Shown here one piece after another: positions 35,653 through 44,402 of a stretch of 64,000 bases of DNA; position 1 is the stretch's first letter; each line of letters opens with the position of its first letter. The notes below the pieces were generated by a model. The model was given only the letters and a program-made list of their open reading frames with translations. It did no database searches and was not told the DNA's origin. The DNA is taken from NCBI GenBank assembly GCA_900554645.1, contig USIE01000004.1, positions 1 through 64,000 on the forward strand, given 5' to 3'. A program made the position numbers and the translations under genes. Source of the DNA: an uncultured Collinsella sp. (lineage in GTDB: Bacteria > Actinomycetota > Coriobacteriia > Coriobacteriales > Coriobacteriaceae).

Positions 35653-36344
35653 GCATCCGCGACAACCTTGATATCTCGGCCTATCTGGTACTCGGCCCCG
35701 AAAACACCCTCGGGCGTCCCGTGGGCGATGTGGTGGCCCAGGCGCTCGACGCCGGCTTTACCTGCATTCAGGTGCGCTCCAAGGTGGCAAGCGCCCGCGA
35801 GATCATTGCGCTGACCGGCGACGCCGCGCAGGCAATCGCGCAGGCCGGCAAGACCGGTCAGGTCGCCCTGCTGATCGACGACCGCCTTGACTGCGTACTC
35901 GCCGCACGCGAGCAGGGTATTGCCGTCGACGGCGTGCACGTGGGTCAGAGCGATATTCCCGTCGAGGTCTGCCGCAAGCTGTTGGGCCCCAACGCCATCG
36001 TGGGCCTTTCGGCCCGCTGCGAGGAGATGCTCGAGTACGTCAAGACCGCCGACATGAGCCTGGTCGACTACCTGGGCGTGGGGCCGCTCCACGAGACCGA
36101 GACCAAGCGCGACTGCGGACGCGCGGCCGACGGCTCCATCATCACCAAGAGCTTTGAGGACCTGGCCGCCCTCCATGCGGCAAGCCCCGTGCCCATCGTA
36201 GTGGGCGGCGGCGTCAAGACGGCCGACCTGCCGCAGCTCAAGGCCACCGGCGTCGATGGCTTCTTTGTGGTAAGCGCCATCTGCAGTGCCGACGACCCCC
36301 ACGCCGCCGCCAAGGAACTCGTCGATACCTGGCAGCAGGCATAG
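35649..36344 (+). CDS. thiE: Thiamine phosphate synthase
   Basis: This 231-residue TIM barrel joins hydroxymethylpyrimidine diphosphate and thiazole phosphate to give thiamine phosphate. Motifs include QVRSK, LIDDRLDC, GVHVGQSD, YLGVGPLHETETK and the phosphate-binding VVGGGV. The start overlaps the previous stop as ATGA. thiD is not in this window. Regulation is by the TPP riboswitch upstream of thiM. Confidence 0.95.
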   Translation: MSIRDNLDISAYLVLGPENTLGRPVGDVVAQALDAGFTCIQVRSKVASAREIIALTGDAAQAIAQAGKTGQVALLIDDRLDCVLAAREQGIAVDGVHVGQSDIPVEVCRKLLGPNAIVGLSARCEEMLEYVKTADMSLVDYLGVGPLHETETKRDCGRAADGSIITKSFEDLAALHAASPVPIVVGGGVKTADLPQLKATGVDGFFVVSAICSADDPHAAAKELVDTWQQA

Positions 36345-36390
36345 GCATAGGCCAAGCAGCTGATCCGCAGCCTCATATCTTCAATAGCGA

Positions 36391-36432
36391 AAAGCGCATC
36401 CCGGTTCGAACGTCCATTCCGGGATGCGCTTT
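36391..36432. terminator. Bidirectional terminator after thiE
   Basis: AAAGCGCATCCCGG and CCGGGATGCGCTTT form a 14-bp stem around a 14-base loop. It is shared with the convergent patatin gene. Confidence 0.85.
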
Positions 36433-36445
36433 CCGCATGCGGCCC

Positions 36446-37315
36446 TTACCCCGCCAGATATGCTTCCAACGCCGGCAAAGTCGCCTCTGCATCGTGGCGA
36501 CCGATCTGATAGATGCGCTCGAGCTCATCGGGCTCGCGGCACAGCGACGGCACCTTCACCGATTCGCTCGGCCGCACCACAAAGATTTCGCCGGCAGCCT
36601 CACGACGTGCCAAGTCATCGAGTGTGGCATTGTAGACCTCATGCCGATGCTCAAGCGCTGCGACAAACTCCGGATAGTGACGGAACACGCGACGCAGCAT
36701 GGGCATCACGCCGTTGGGCTGCTTCACAAAGCCCGCCGGCTGCGTGAGCACCACGATATTGCGGTCATACCCCCGCGCAAACAACCAAGCGCTGGGAATA
36801 GAATCAGCCACGCCGCCATCCAGGTACTTATGCCCGTCAATAGCAACGGGACGCGTCGCCACAGGAATAGCAGACGACGCCCGGATCCACTCGATATCGC
36901 GCTCGTCGCCATACGGCAAATCGTGATAGACAGCCTTGCCCGTCTCGATATCGGTACACACGCACGTAAATCGCATGGGGCAGGCGCGATACGCCTCCAA
37001 GTCGATGGGATCGCGCTCGATAGGCACCTCGTGATAGGCAAAATCGGCATTGAACATGTCGCCGGTCCGCAACCAGCTTGCTACACCCGCATAGCGCTTA
37101 TCGGCGCAATAGGCCTTGTTGTAGCGAATAGCACGACCAATCTGGCGCGATTTAAAGTTGTAGCCAAACGCCGCGCCCGCCGAGACACCCACCATATGGT
37201 CGCAGGTCAAACCGTGCTCCATCCAAACGTCGAGCACGCCCGCCGTATACATACCGCGATAGCCGCCTCCCTCGAGTGCCAGCCCCACCGTGCGCGTCGT
37301 ATCCGGCTGTGCCAT
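36446..37315 (-). CDS. Patatin-like phospholipase/lipid acyl hydrolase
   Basis: This 289-residue protein has the patatin oxyanion loop EGGGYRGMY, the nucleophile elbow GVSAGAAFG and the catalytic aspartate in YLDGGVADS. Bacterial relatives deacylate membrane lipids. There is no signal peptide, so it is likely cytoplasmic. The start is the ATG of MAQPDTTRTV behind GGAG; the longest frame adds 28 residues without a site. Confidence 0.9.
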   Translation of the reverse strand: MAQPDTTRTVGLALEGGGYRGMYTAGVLDVWMEHGLTCDHMVGVSAGAAFGYNFKSRQIGRAIRYNKAYCADKRYAGVASWLRTGDMFNADFAYHEVPIERDPIDLEAYRACPMRFTCVCTDIETGKAVYHDLPYGDERDIEWIRASSAIPVATRPVAIDGHKYLDGGVADSIPSAWLFARGYDRNIVVLTQPAGFVKQPNGVMPMLRRVFRHYPEFVAALEHRHEVYNATLDDLARREAAGEIFVVRPSESVKVPSLCREPDELERIYQIGRHDAEATLPALEAYLAG

Positions 37316-37439
37316 GCGACCATCTCCGTTCCTGCGTTTTAAACCGGGACAAGTATACCCGTCAACATATATCGTCTCAGTCGCATTTTTATCGAGCATC
37401 GCATCGTCGCGCTACCGCTTGTCGAATAATAGCCGTCCA

Positions 37440-37739
37440 CAGTATGTGCACCCATATCCCCGCGCTCGAGGAAAGCGGCTTTGTGGTGGCGCTCGACAAG
37501 TACATTTGGCAGATTGTGCCCGTCGACGGCGATCATGGGCGCAGTCGCAGATTATGGCATCGATGCTCGACATGGCCAGCTCGCTCGACCTACCCGTCGT
37601 GGTCGAAGGCGTCGAGACAAATGAGCAGGCGAACATGCTACGACAAATGGGAGCCCGCCACGCTCAGGGCTTCCTCTACTACCGCCCCATGCCGGCGAAG
37701 GATTTTGAGGCATTGCTCGATGGTGGCAATAACAACTGA
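37440..37739 (+). pseudogene. Remnant of an EAL-domain phosphodiesterase
   Basis: Two pieces of an EAL domain are readable in different frames. The first is PALEESGFVVALDKYIWQIV (37459 on), which is the helix that follows the first third of the domain. The second is SMLDMASSLDLPVVVEGVET, running to GFLYYRPMPA, which is the C-terminal third. The central part and the EAL motif itself are missing. This looks like an internally deleted, frameshifted c-di-GMP phosphodiesterase gene, now non-functional, next to an intact GGDEF gene. Confidence 0.75.
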
Positions 37740-37866
37740 TACGCTCGCGCGCAAAACGCCACCGCCGAAGGGGGCATTTGTCCCCATTGGCTAACTTATA
37801 TCCCCAATTCAAGTCGAATTGGGGATATGATACAAACCGTTGTTCCGCCCAAGGAGGTTATCCATC

Positions 37867-39396
37867 ATGAACGAGTCGTATCGCATGGGCGAGCAATCGA
37901 TTATTGCCTATCTTCAGCGACTTGCGAATGGCATCTCGACCGCCGAACTCGATGTTGCCGCGCTGCCCGTTGGACTACGCGCCGTTGGTGAGCAACTGCA
38001 AAAGACGCATGCCATCCTGCAACAAGAGCGCCAGCTGCTTGAGTGCAACGCCTATATCGATTCGCTCACCAACTTGGGCAACCGCAGCGGACTCGACCGT
38101 CACGTCGAGCAGCTCTGGCGCAAAGGCGACCCCTTCACCTGCGCCTATATTGACATCGACCATCTCAAGCATTGCAATGATAGGTTTGGCCACGCCGAAG
38201 GCAATCGCTATATTCTGAGCATCTGCCGCACGCTCTCCGAAACCCTGGAGCACGATGAGATGCTGTTCCGTATCGGTGGAGACGAGTTTGTGCTCATCTC
38301 GCCCTCCGCAAACGAGACTGAACTCGAGCAGCGCTTGGAGCAGGTGCGTGCCGGGCTGGTCGAGGCGAGCTCAGGTGGCAAGGCGCCCATGATCGCCAGC
38401 TTTAGCTTTGGCTGCTCGCGCGTCGATCCACTTGCTGGCGACACGCGTCGCCAGATGACGATGGACGCCGATCGCAAAATGTATCGCTATAAGCTTATGC
38501 ATCGTGTGCAGCAACCGAAAGACAATGACGCGCCGCTACACCCAATTGCCCTGCAGCTTCCATGCAACGACCGCGTATTCCAAGCGATCTCCATGAGCTC
38601 CGAGACGCGCTATCCGTTTATCCTCAATCTCGATACGGGTGAATCGCAATGGTCGATCAACGCCGTGCGCGATTTTGACCTGCCTTCCCAGCATCCTTTT
38701 AACTCGGTCGACATGTGGCTTGCCTGCGTTCATCCCGAGGACCGCGACAACGTACGCGCCGAGCTCGACATGGTGATAAACGGCACGTGGCACTTCCACT
38801 ACATGCAGTATCGCGTGATGGATGCCACCGGAAAATACGCGCTTTGCGACTGCACGGGCTACCGCTTGGACGGCACCGATACCGAGCCCAGCATGTATGT
38901 GGGCATTATCATCAACCGAAGCTTGGCAGATACGACTGATTCCGTAACCGGCCTGGGCGATATTCACGCCCTGGTCAACGCCATTGGCGAAATGCGTCGC
39001 GTGGCGCGCGAGGCAGGCTTTATTGCCATTAAGGTCGACGATATCGCCGAGGTCAATGCCCGCTTTGGATTCGATGCAGGCGACCGCGTGCTCGCCGAAA
39101 GCGCCGCCTGCCTTATGGAATGCTCGCGCGGCAAGGGTCGCCTGTTCCGCTCGACGGGGCCGACATTCGTGGCGCTTTTCGACGACTTTGATCCCGAAGA
39201 GACCGACGCGATCGCAGAAGAAATCGAGCGGTTCCTGGGTTCTCCCGTGCTCATCGGCTCGCTTGAATATCAGCCACCCATTCGTGTGGCGACGCTTCAT
39301 CTGGACGCTGTCGATCGACAGCCCGTTTCCATTTTGAACGAGCTCAAAGCGTTGCTCGGGAAAGCCGTGCAGGTGCCAGGTACCAAACTGGATTAG
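37867..39396 (+). CDS. GGDEF diguanylate cyclase with PAS-like and second, degenerate GGDEF domain
   Basis: Residues 60-195 of this 509-residue protein are a complete GGDEF domain (DSLTNLGNRSGL, YIDIDHLKHCND, RIGGDEF at 135-141), expected to make c-di-GMP. No RxxD inhibitory site precedes it. A PAS-like region follows at about 205-330 (WSINAVRDFDLP, CVHPEDRDNV). Residues 340-500 resemble a second GGDEF domain (DSVTGLGDIHALV) in which the active-site loop reads RSTGPTFVAL, so it is catalytically dead. There are no membrane segments. The start follows AAGGAGG. Confidence 0.88.
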   Translation: MNESYRMGEQSIIAYLQRLANGISTAELDVAALPVGLRAVGEQLQKTHAILQQERQLLECNAYIDSLTNLGNRSGLDRHVEQLWRKGDPFTCAYIDIDHLKHCNDRFGHAEGNRYILSICRTLSETLEHDEMLFRIGGDEFVLISPSANETELEQRLEQVRAGLVEASSGGKAPMIASFSFGCSRVDPLAGDTRRQMTMDADRKMYRYKLMHRVQQPKDNDAPLHPIALQLPCNDRVFQAISMSSETRYPFILNLDTGESQWSINAVRDFDLPSQHPFNSVDMWLACVHPEDRDNVRAELDMVINGTWHFHYMQYRVMDATGKYALCDCTGYRLDGTDTEPSMYVGIIINRSLADTTDSVTGLGDIHALVNAIGEMRRVAREAGFIAIKVDDIAEVNARFGFDAGDRVLAESAACLMECSRGKGRLFRSTGPTFVALFDDFDPEETDAIAEEIERFLGSPVLIGSLEYQPPIRVATLHLDAVDRQPVSILNELKALLGKAVQVPGTKLD

Positions 39397-39470
39397 CGCC
39401 GCGCCCGAGCAGCCGCCCCCATCGTGCGATAATCCTCTGCAGAAGTCACCGACAGCAGAGGGAGTTTGTG

Positions 39471-40094
39471 ATGAAGGTTCTTTTGGTCAATGGCAGCCCC
39501 AAGGCAAACGGCAACACCGCCCGCGCACTCGCCGAGATCGCCGAGCAGCTCAATACCGAAGGCATTGATACCGAGGTGTTTCAGCTGGGCGCCAAGCCCA
39601 TTCGCGATTGCATCGGTTGCGGCCAGTGCGGCAAGCTTGGCGGTCGCTGCACCTTTGGTGACGACGTGGTGAACGAGCTCATCGCTGCCGCCGAGCAGGC
39701 AGATGGCTTTGTCTTTGGCTCACCTGTCTACTATGCGCACCCCAGCGGCCGCATCCTTTCGGCCCTCGATCGCGCCTTCTATGCAGGCGGGCATGCCTTT
39801 GAGCACAAACCCGGCGCCGCAGTCGCCGTCGCCCGTCGCGGCGGCACGTCGACCACCTTCGATGTACTCAATAAGTACTTCACCATTAAGCAAATGCCCG
39901 TGGTTGCTTCCACCTACTGGAACAACGTGTTTGGCCGCGTGCCCGGCGACGCCGATGGAGATGCCGAGGGCCTTGCCACCATGCGAAACATCGGCAAAAA
40001 CATGGCGTGGCTCCTCCGCTGCATCGAGGCAGGACAGGCCGCCGGCATCAACGCACCCGAAGCCGATCGCGCAACGACCAACTTCATCAGGTAG
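39471..40094 (+). CDS. Flavodoxin-fold NAD(P)H reductase with cysteine cluster
   Basis: This 207-residue protein has the FMN-binding LLVNGSPKANGNT motif, then CIGCGQCGKLGGRC, the compact Fe-S cluster site of iron-sulfur flavoproteins, and FGSPVYYAHPSG. Relatives act as electron carriers or quinone/nitro reductases in anaerobes. The start is the ATG behind GGGAG; a GTG directly before it is less likely. The ArsC-like gene begins 11 bases after its stop, so the two are probably co-transcribed. Confidence 0.88.
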   Translation: MKVLLVNGSPKANGNTARALAEIAEQLNTEGIDTEVFQLGAKPIRDCIGCGQCGKLGGRCTFGDDVVNELIAAAEQADGFVFGSPVYYAHPSGRILSALDRAFYAGGHAFEHKPGAAVAVARRGGTSTTFDVLNKYFTIKQMPVVASTYWNNVFGRVPGDADGDAEGLATMRNIGKNMAWLLRCIEAGQAAGINAPEADRATTNFIR

Positions 40095-40105
40095 AACGGC
40101 GGAAC

Positions 40106-40447
40106 ATGAATATCCAGATTTTTGGCACCAAAAAGTCCTTCGATACCAAGAAGGCTCAGCGCTTTTTTAAGGAGCGCCGCATTAAGGTGCAGTTTATCGA
40201 CCTAAAGGAAAAGGAGATGAGCAAGGGCGAGCTCACGAGCGTGATGCAGGCAGTTGGCGGCATCGACAAGCTGCTCAACCCCAAAGCCAAGGACGAGGAG
40301 ACGCTCGCGCTCATTCAGCACCTCACCCCTAGTCAGCGCTTCGACAAGCTGCTCGAGAACCAGCAGGTCTTGGCCGAGCCCATCGTGCGCAACGGCAAAA
40401 AGGCCACCGTCGGTTATTGCCCCGATGTTTGGGGAGCCTGGGAGTAG
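40106..40447 (+). CDS. ArsC/Spx-family thioredoxin-fold protein without the N-terminal cysteine
   Basis: This 113-residue protein has the family fold, with IFGTKKSFDTKKAQRFF at the start, FIDLKEKEMSKGEL, and a late cis-proline region AEPIVRNGKKATVGY. Relatives that I recall read GTKKCFDTKKA; here the cysteine is a serine encoded by TCC, one base from TGC. No other cysteine lies in the active-site loop. It cannot work as an arsenate reductase by the usual mechanism. It follows the flavoprotein gene. Confidence 0.82.
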   Translation: MNIQIFGTKKSFDTKKAQRFFKERRIKVQFIDLKEKEMSKGELTSVMQAVGGIDKLLNPKAKDEETLALIQHLTPSQRFDKLLENQQVLAEPIVRNGKKATVGYCPDVWGAWE

Positions 40448-40533
40448 CTTGTGTTATTTGCCGGCGCGTGGGTATAAGAGCAGGCGTTTGGCATAAGATT
40501 CAACTGTAAGCCATGTCTAACAAAGGAGGGCAC

Positions 40534-41664
40534 ATGCCCAACAAACCCGTGAAGATCATCATGCTTACCGGATACCTCGGTGCCGGCAAGACCACGCTGC
40601 TCAACCACATCCTCGCTAACGACGGCGGCATCCGCGCCGCCGTGATCGTCAACGATATCGGCGAGATCAACGTCGACGCCAGCCTCATCGCCGACGGCGG
40701 CCTTTCCGAGACCGACGACCTCATCCCGCTCACCAACGGCTGCATCTGCTGCACGCTTTCGGACGACCTGGCCAACCAGCTGCAGGGCATCGCCGATTCG
40801 GGCGACTTCGATTACATCATCATCGAGGCATCGGGCATTTGCGAGCCTATCCCCATCGCCTACACCATCTCGAGCTTCTGCGACGAGGCCAAGGTGGGCG
40901 GCGAGCCTAAGCTTGCGCTCGACAACATCGTGGCCGTGGTCGACTGCGCCCGCATGTACGACGAGTTCAACGGCGGTCGCGACCTGCTGGCCGAGGATAT
41001 CGACGAGGACGACATCGAAAGTCTGCTCATCCAGCAGATCGAGTTCTGCTCCACGCTGATCCTCAACAAGACCGATACCGTGAGCCCCGAGCAGATCGCC
41101 GAGCTCAAGGCCATCGTGCGCAGCCTGCAGAAAGACGCCGTGATCGTCGAGGCCCAAAACGGCGAGGTCCCCATGGAGGAGCTGCTCGACACCGACCGCT
41201 TCGACTTTATGCGCGCCTACAACTCCGCCGCTTGGATCGAGGCCATGGAGCATCCCGAGGAGCACGACGACCCCGAGGTGCTCGAGTACGACATCGAGAC
41301 CTTTGTGTACTCGCGCCGTAAGCCGTTTGACCTGCAGAAGTTCACCGATTTTGTTGAGCAGGAGTGGCCCGACGAGGTCATCCGCGTCAAGGGTCCGCTG
41401 TGGCAGACCGGCAATCCGGACATGTGCTACATGTTTGAGCAGGCCGGCCACCAGATGCGCCTGATGGAGAACGGCCTGTTTGTCGACTCGGCGCCCGAGG
41501 GCGAGAAGCAGAAGATCATCAACGAGAACCCCGAGATCATGCAGATTTGGGACGACGAGACGGGCGACCGCATGACGAGCCTATGCATCATCGGCCGTCA
41601 CATGGACAAGGATGCGCTCATCGCCTCCCTCGACGCCTGTCTGACCGATTGGCACCGCGCCTAG
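40534..41664 (+). CDS. CobW/COG0523-family metal-chaperone GTPase
   Basis: This 376-residue GTPase delivers metals such as zinc or cobalt to client proteins in characterised relatives. It has GYLGAGKT (Walker A), the metal-binding CICC motif, EASGICEP, LNKTDT for guanine recognition, and a CobW C-terminal domain (YSRRKPFDLQKF). The start is the ATG with GGAGG four bases upstream. No metal transporter or Zur box is visible nearby, so the metal is unknown. Confidence 0.9.
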   Translation: MPNKPVKIIMLTGYLGAGKTTLLNHILANDGGIRAAVIVNDIGEINVDASLIADGGLSETDDLIPLTNGCICCTLSDDLANQLQGIADSGDFDYIIIEASGICEPIPIAYTISSFCDEAKVGGEPKLALDNIVAVVDCARMYDEFNGGRDLLAEDIDEDDIESLLIQQIEFCSTLILNKTDTVSPEQIAELKAIVRSLQKDAVIVEAQNGEVPMEELLDTDRFDFMRAYNSAAWIEAMEHPEEHDDPEVLEYDIETFVYSRRKPFDLQKFTDFVEQEWPDEVIRVKGPLWQTGNPDMCYMFEQAGHQMRLMENGLFVDSAPEGEKQKIINENPEIMQIWDDETGDRMTSLCIIGRHMDKDALIASLDACLTDWHRA

Positions 41665-41703
41665 GTTTATCCAAGCGGACATTTTTCCGCCTACGTAATC
41701 GCC

Positions 41704-41742
41704 AAACCACCACGAAGGTGCCTGTCCCCTTCGTGGTGGTTT
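41704..41742 (+). repeat. Dispersed palindrome acting as terminator, AAACCACCACGAAGG arms
   Basis: AAACCACCACGAAGG and CCTTCGTGGTGGTTT enclose TGCCTGTCC. TTTTT follows, so it probably terminates the CobW gene. It belongs to the CTGTCCC palindrome group. Confidence 0.82.
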
Positions 41743-41765
41743 TTCGTTCTGAGCCAAGGAGATTC

Positions 41766-42365
41766 ATGTTCAACATTGTGCTGTATGCGCCCGAGATTCC
41801 GGCCAATACGGGCAATACCGGCCGCACCTGCGTGGTCACCGGTGCCCGCCTGCATCTGGTGGAGCCGCTGGGGTTTTCACTCGATGACAAGACGGTGCGT
41901 CGCGCCGGACTGGGCTACTGGCAAAACTTGGACGTGACGACCTATGCCGACTGGGAGGATTTCCTTGCGCGCAACGGCCTCTCCCCCGCTGACGAACGCC
42001 TGCATCTGCTGACCAAAAAGGCACGCCGCACCTATGCGCAGAGTACCTACCGCGATGGCGACTACTTGGTCTTTGGCAGCGAGAGCTCGGGCATTCCCGA
42101 GCCACTGCTTGCCGCAGCGCCCGAGCGCTGCGAGCGCATCCCAATGCTGCGCGATTGCGACTCGCTCGACAACGCCGATGCCTGGGAGGCTCATGAGGAA
42201 TCACTCGGGCATACCGAGGACAACCACGAAGCCATCCTTCAACAGGATATCTGCGGCAACTTCGTCAACCCGGACGACTACCGCATCAGCGCGCTCAACC
42301 TCTCCAACAGCGCCGCCATCGTCCTCTACGAAGCCCTGCGCCAGACAGGCTTTCCGGGAATGTGA
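41766..42365 (+). CDS. trmL: tRNA (cytidine/uridine-34-2'-O)-methyltransferase TrmL with an insertion
   Basis: This SPOUT methyltransferase modifies the wobble base of leucine tRNAs. The protein starts MFNIVLYAPEIPANTGNTGR, then shows EPLGFSLDDKTVRRAGL, FGSESSGIPEPL, RIPM and LNLSNSAAIVLYEALRQ. The E. coli protein has about 157 residues and this one 199; almost all the excess is a stretch of about 42 residues between RIPM and LNLSN, inside the knotted SAM-binding region. The start follows AAGGAG. The last codon and stop (ATG TGA) lie within a palindromic repeat. Confidence 0.93.
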   Translation: MFNIVLYAPEIPANTGNTGRTCVVTGARLHLVEPLGFSLDDKTVRRAGLGYWQNLDVTTYADWEDFLARNGLSPADERLHLLTKKARRTYAQSTYRDGDYLVFGSESSGIPEPLLAAAPERCERIPMLRDCDSLDNADAWEAHEESLGHTEDNHEAILQQDICGNFVNPDDYRISALNLSNSAAIVLYEALRQTGFPGM

Positions 42366-42391
42366 CAAAGGGGCAGCCCCTTTGTCACATT
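42359..42391. repeat. Dispersed palindrome, AATGTGACAAAGG arms
   Basis: AATGTGACAAAGGGG and CCCCTTTGTCACATT surround CAG. The left arm supplies the last codon and stop of trmL. The matching copy at 46174-46206 marks the other end of the lower-GC cassette. Confidence 0.88.
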
Positions 42392-42397
42392 CTCACA

Positions 42398-43462
42398 TCA
42401 GAATTCAACTTCGAATACAAATGACTGCCGGAGTTCTCGCTTAGCTTGGCTTGTCAGGCTCGAATTCGCCCTTATGTTCAGCTTGCTGCACGCCTCGTCG
42501 ATAGCCATAGCAAGTGATACAGACATGGTCATGGTCGTTTCGCTTTTCAATTCGACCCGATAGCTCTTCGCCTTGTTTTTATCCTCTCCACCGCATCTCG
42601 TCTCGATTAACAAGAGAATATCTGAGTCATGGGCATACCAATGGAGCTCAGGGCGCTGTGGAACCATGTCACCCTCGAATTCCTGTGTAAACAGAATTTT
42701 CTTCTCATTCCTCGTTGAATCGTTCGAGGAACCGTCGATTCGAACCGAGCCCTTCTTTCCCGCCTTGACATCTCCCTTAATCTGGTGACCTCGCCGAATT
42801 TCCTCGTACTCCGTCACCTCCAGCTTGCAGCGCTTCGCGCCAAGCATGAACGCGATCCGCCTCAACTCGGCCATCTTGTCTTGTTGCATGGTTGCGAAAT
42901 AAGAGTCAAGGTCAACAAAGCGAGACCGATCAAAAGCATCTATGTAATATGTGGAATAAAGAGATGGTTTAGGATAGAAAGACAGCTCACTATCCCCGAT
43001 TGCCTCGCGGTACAGATTAAAAATCTGCGTACCCTTAACAGTATCCAGCCAACCAATAGCATCCCTACAGACGTCGATGCCCCGGCGCTCGTTTCCGTCA
43101 ACAATTCGAATCATGTTCGGCAAATGGAATGAAGGGCTCTGATAGGTCTCTTTGGTTACCGGCCTGTATCTATTGAGCTGCTGCTGGTATGCCCAATCGT
43201 TGACCGCATCACCGATATCCGCAGCAGCACCAGCCGCACCATCGGCCGCATCAGCAATAGCTGCCAAGGCGTCATCGGCCATCGGAGTTGCAGCACGCAT
43301 TGCACCATCGGCAACTTTCTGTACGATTGCAACCGCGCCCGCCATCGCGCTTCCGGCGCCATCAACCAACCCGGCAGCGGCCTTACGGATATCAAAGCCC
43401 TGCTTATGTCGCGGCAGCTCCTCCCTTTCGGCAACAACGGCCAGATCGTCTTTATCCTCCAT
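42398..43462 (-). CDS. Unknown protein with Ala-rich helical N-terminus
   Basis: I do not recognise this 354-residue protein. Residues 25-95 are an Ala/Asp/Gly-rich stretch (AAAGLVDGAGSAMAGAVAIV and similar) that could form long amphipathic helices. The remainder is mixed, with many aromatic residues (SLYSTYYIDAFDRSRF) and a C-terminal part ending QSFVFEVEF that looks beta-rich. There is no signal peptide or clear membrane span. It is the last gene of a minus-strand group with the 43-residue and DUF4230 proteins. Base composition is lower in GC than neighbouring genes, which suggests acquisition. Confidence 0.78.
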   Translation of the reverse strand: MEDKDDLAVVAEREELPRHKQGFDIRKAAAGLVDGAGSAMAGAVAIVQKVADGAMRAATPMADDALAAIADAADGAAGAAADIGDAVNDWAYQQQLNRYRPVTKETYQSPSFHLPNMIRIVDGNERRGIDVCRDAIGWLDTVKGTQIFNLYREAIGDSELSFYPKPSLYSTYYIDAFDRSRFVDLDSYFATMQQDKMAELRRIAFMLGAKRCKLEVTEYEEIRRGHQIKGDVKAGKKGSVRIDGSSNDSTRNEKKILFTQEFEGDMVPQRPELHWYAHDSDILLLIETRCGGEDKNKAKSYRVELKSETTMTMSVSLAMAIDEACSKLNIRANSSLTSQAKRELRQSFVFEVEF

Positions 43463-43471
43463 GATGACCTC

Positions 43472-43603
43472 CTATTTCCGATAGTCGAAATCAACCGTAT
43501 ATTCATCGCCAAATGCCGAGTTGAAGGTAGTGTCGAGAAAGGTGGTGTAGTGCCCGATCAGAAGCGAGCCGGCCTCAGCGATCTGCTGCCGTTTATTTGA
43601 CAT
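43472..43603 (-). CDS. 43-residue protein in the accessory cassette
   Basis: The predicted product begins MSNKRQQIAEAGSLL and ends TVDFDYRK. It sits 10 bases from each neighbour, which is typical operon spacing, and has an AGGG site about ten bases upstream. The sequence is not low in complexity. The longer frame starting at 43696 overlaps the DUF4230 gene and is not credible. The function is unknown. Confidence 0.55.
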   Translation of the reverse strand: MSNKRQQIAEAGSLLIGHYTTFLDTTFNSAFGDEYTVDFDYRK

Positions 43604-43613
43604 GCTATTCACC

Positions 43614-44258
43614 CTACTTAAACACGACGCTAACATCGACATCGTCGCCGCATAGGGCTTTGACCTGTTTTTCGATAAGGGCGCAGGCTCTATCATCAGA
43701 TTCTTGGAGCATATTGCTTTCCTTGACCTTCTTGGTCTGCTCTTTCTTTGCCTGTTTCAATAACGTGTTTAGATCATCCGTGCTTACTTGATTCCAGTTA
43801 AGAAAACCATTGTCCTCAACATATTTCTTAAGCGTATTGGGGTCTGTCGAGAACGAGGTGATCTCCGAGTGAGGCAGTATAACCTTTACGCTCTTGACCT
43901 CTGAATTCTTATCGGCCATATTAGCCCGTACGATTGTAACCTTCATCTTATCGGCATTGATCCCGATGTCAGCCTTGCCGTCAATCGTTGCGACATATCG
44001 CTTAGACGTAAAGGGGTTTTCCCACCCAAGCGGATTGCCCGCCTCATCAATTGAAAGCAGCTGGGTGAAGTTGTACTCGTACGTCACGAGCTTAACGACT
44101 GGCGTGATCTCCTCGCGAATCGAATCATCGCTGATCGTTGTAGGATTACGCGTCAATGACATCCAGATATCCCAGGCAACCGCTAGAACCGTAACAACGA
44201 CTAACCCGCCAAAGGCAACCTTTTGCGGTATCGTTGTAAGAAATTTTGTTTTTGCCAT
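43614..44258 (-). CDS. DUF4230 membrane-anchored protein
   Basis: This 214-residue protein has one membrane helix (about 13-33, VAFGGLVVVTVLAVAWDIW), with the rest probably outside. The region ITPVVKLVTYEYNFTQLL, RYVATIDGKADIGIN and VILPHSEITSFSTDPNT matches the DUF4230 family, whose role is unknown. The start ATG follows AAAGG. It is the first of three closely packed minus-strand genes in the cassette. Confidence 0.82.
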   Translation of the reverse strand: MAKTKFLTTIPQKVAFGGLVVVTVLAVAWDIWMSLTRNPTTISDDSIREEITPVVKLVTYEYNFTQLLSIDEAGNPLGWENPFTSKRYVATIDGKADIGINADKMKVTIVRANMADKNSEVKSVKVILPHSEITSFSTDPNTLKKYVEDNGFLNWNQVSTDDLNTLLKQAKKEQTKKVKESNMLQESDDRACALIEKQVKALCGDDVDVSVVFK

Positions 44259-44349
44259 CCTGTTTCACCTTTCCTTTATTGCCCCGACGTTCCCATCATC
44301 TTCCAGCGCGAGCATGATGGCACGAATCATTCCGTCAACGGCTCAATGC

Positions 44350-44384
44350 AAAGCGCGACCGTTCAAAGAAAACGGCCGCGCTTT
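44350..44384 (-). terminator. Hairpin between the lipoprotein and DUF4230 genes
   Basis: AAAGCGCGACCGTT pairs with AACGGCCGCGCTTT, allowing one G-U pair. The stronger T-tract is on the plus strand (TTTCTTTT), so its polarity for the minus-strand lipoprotein gene is less clear. Confidence 0.6.
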
Positions 44385-44402
44385 CTTTTCAATTCCCTCG
44401 AA

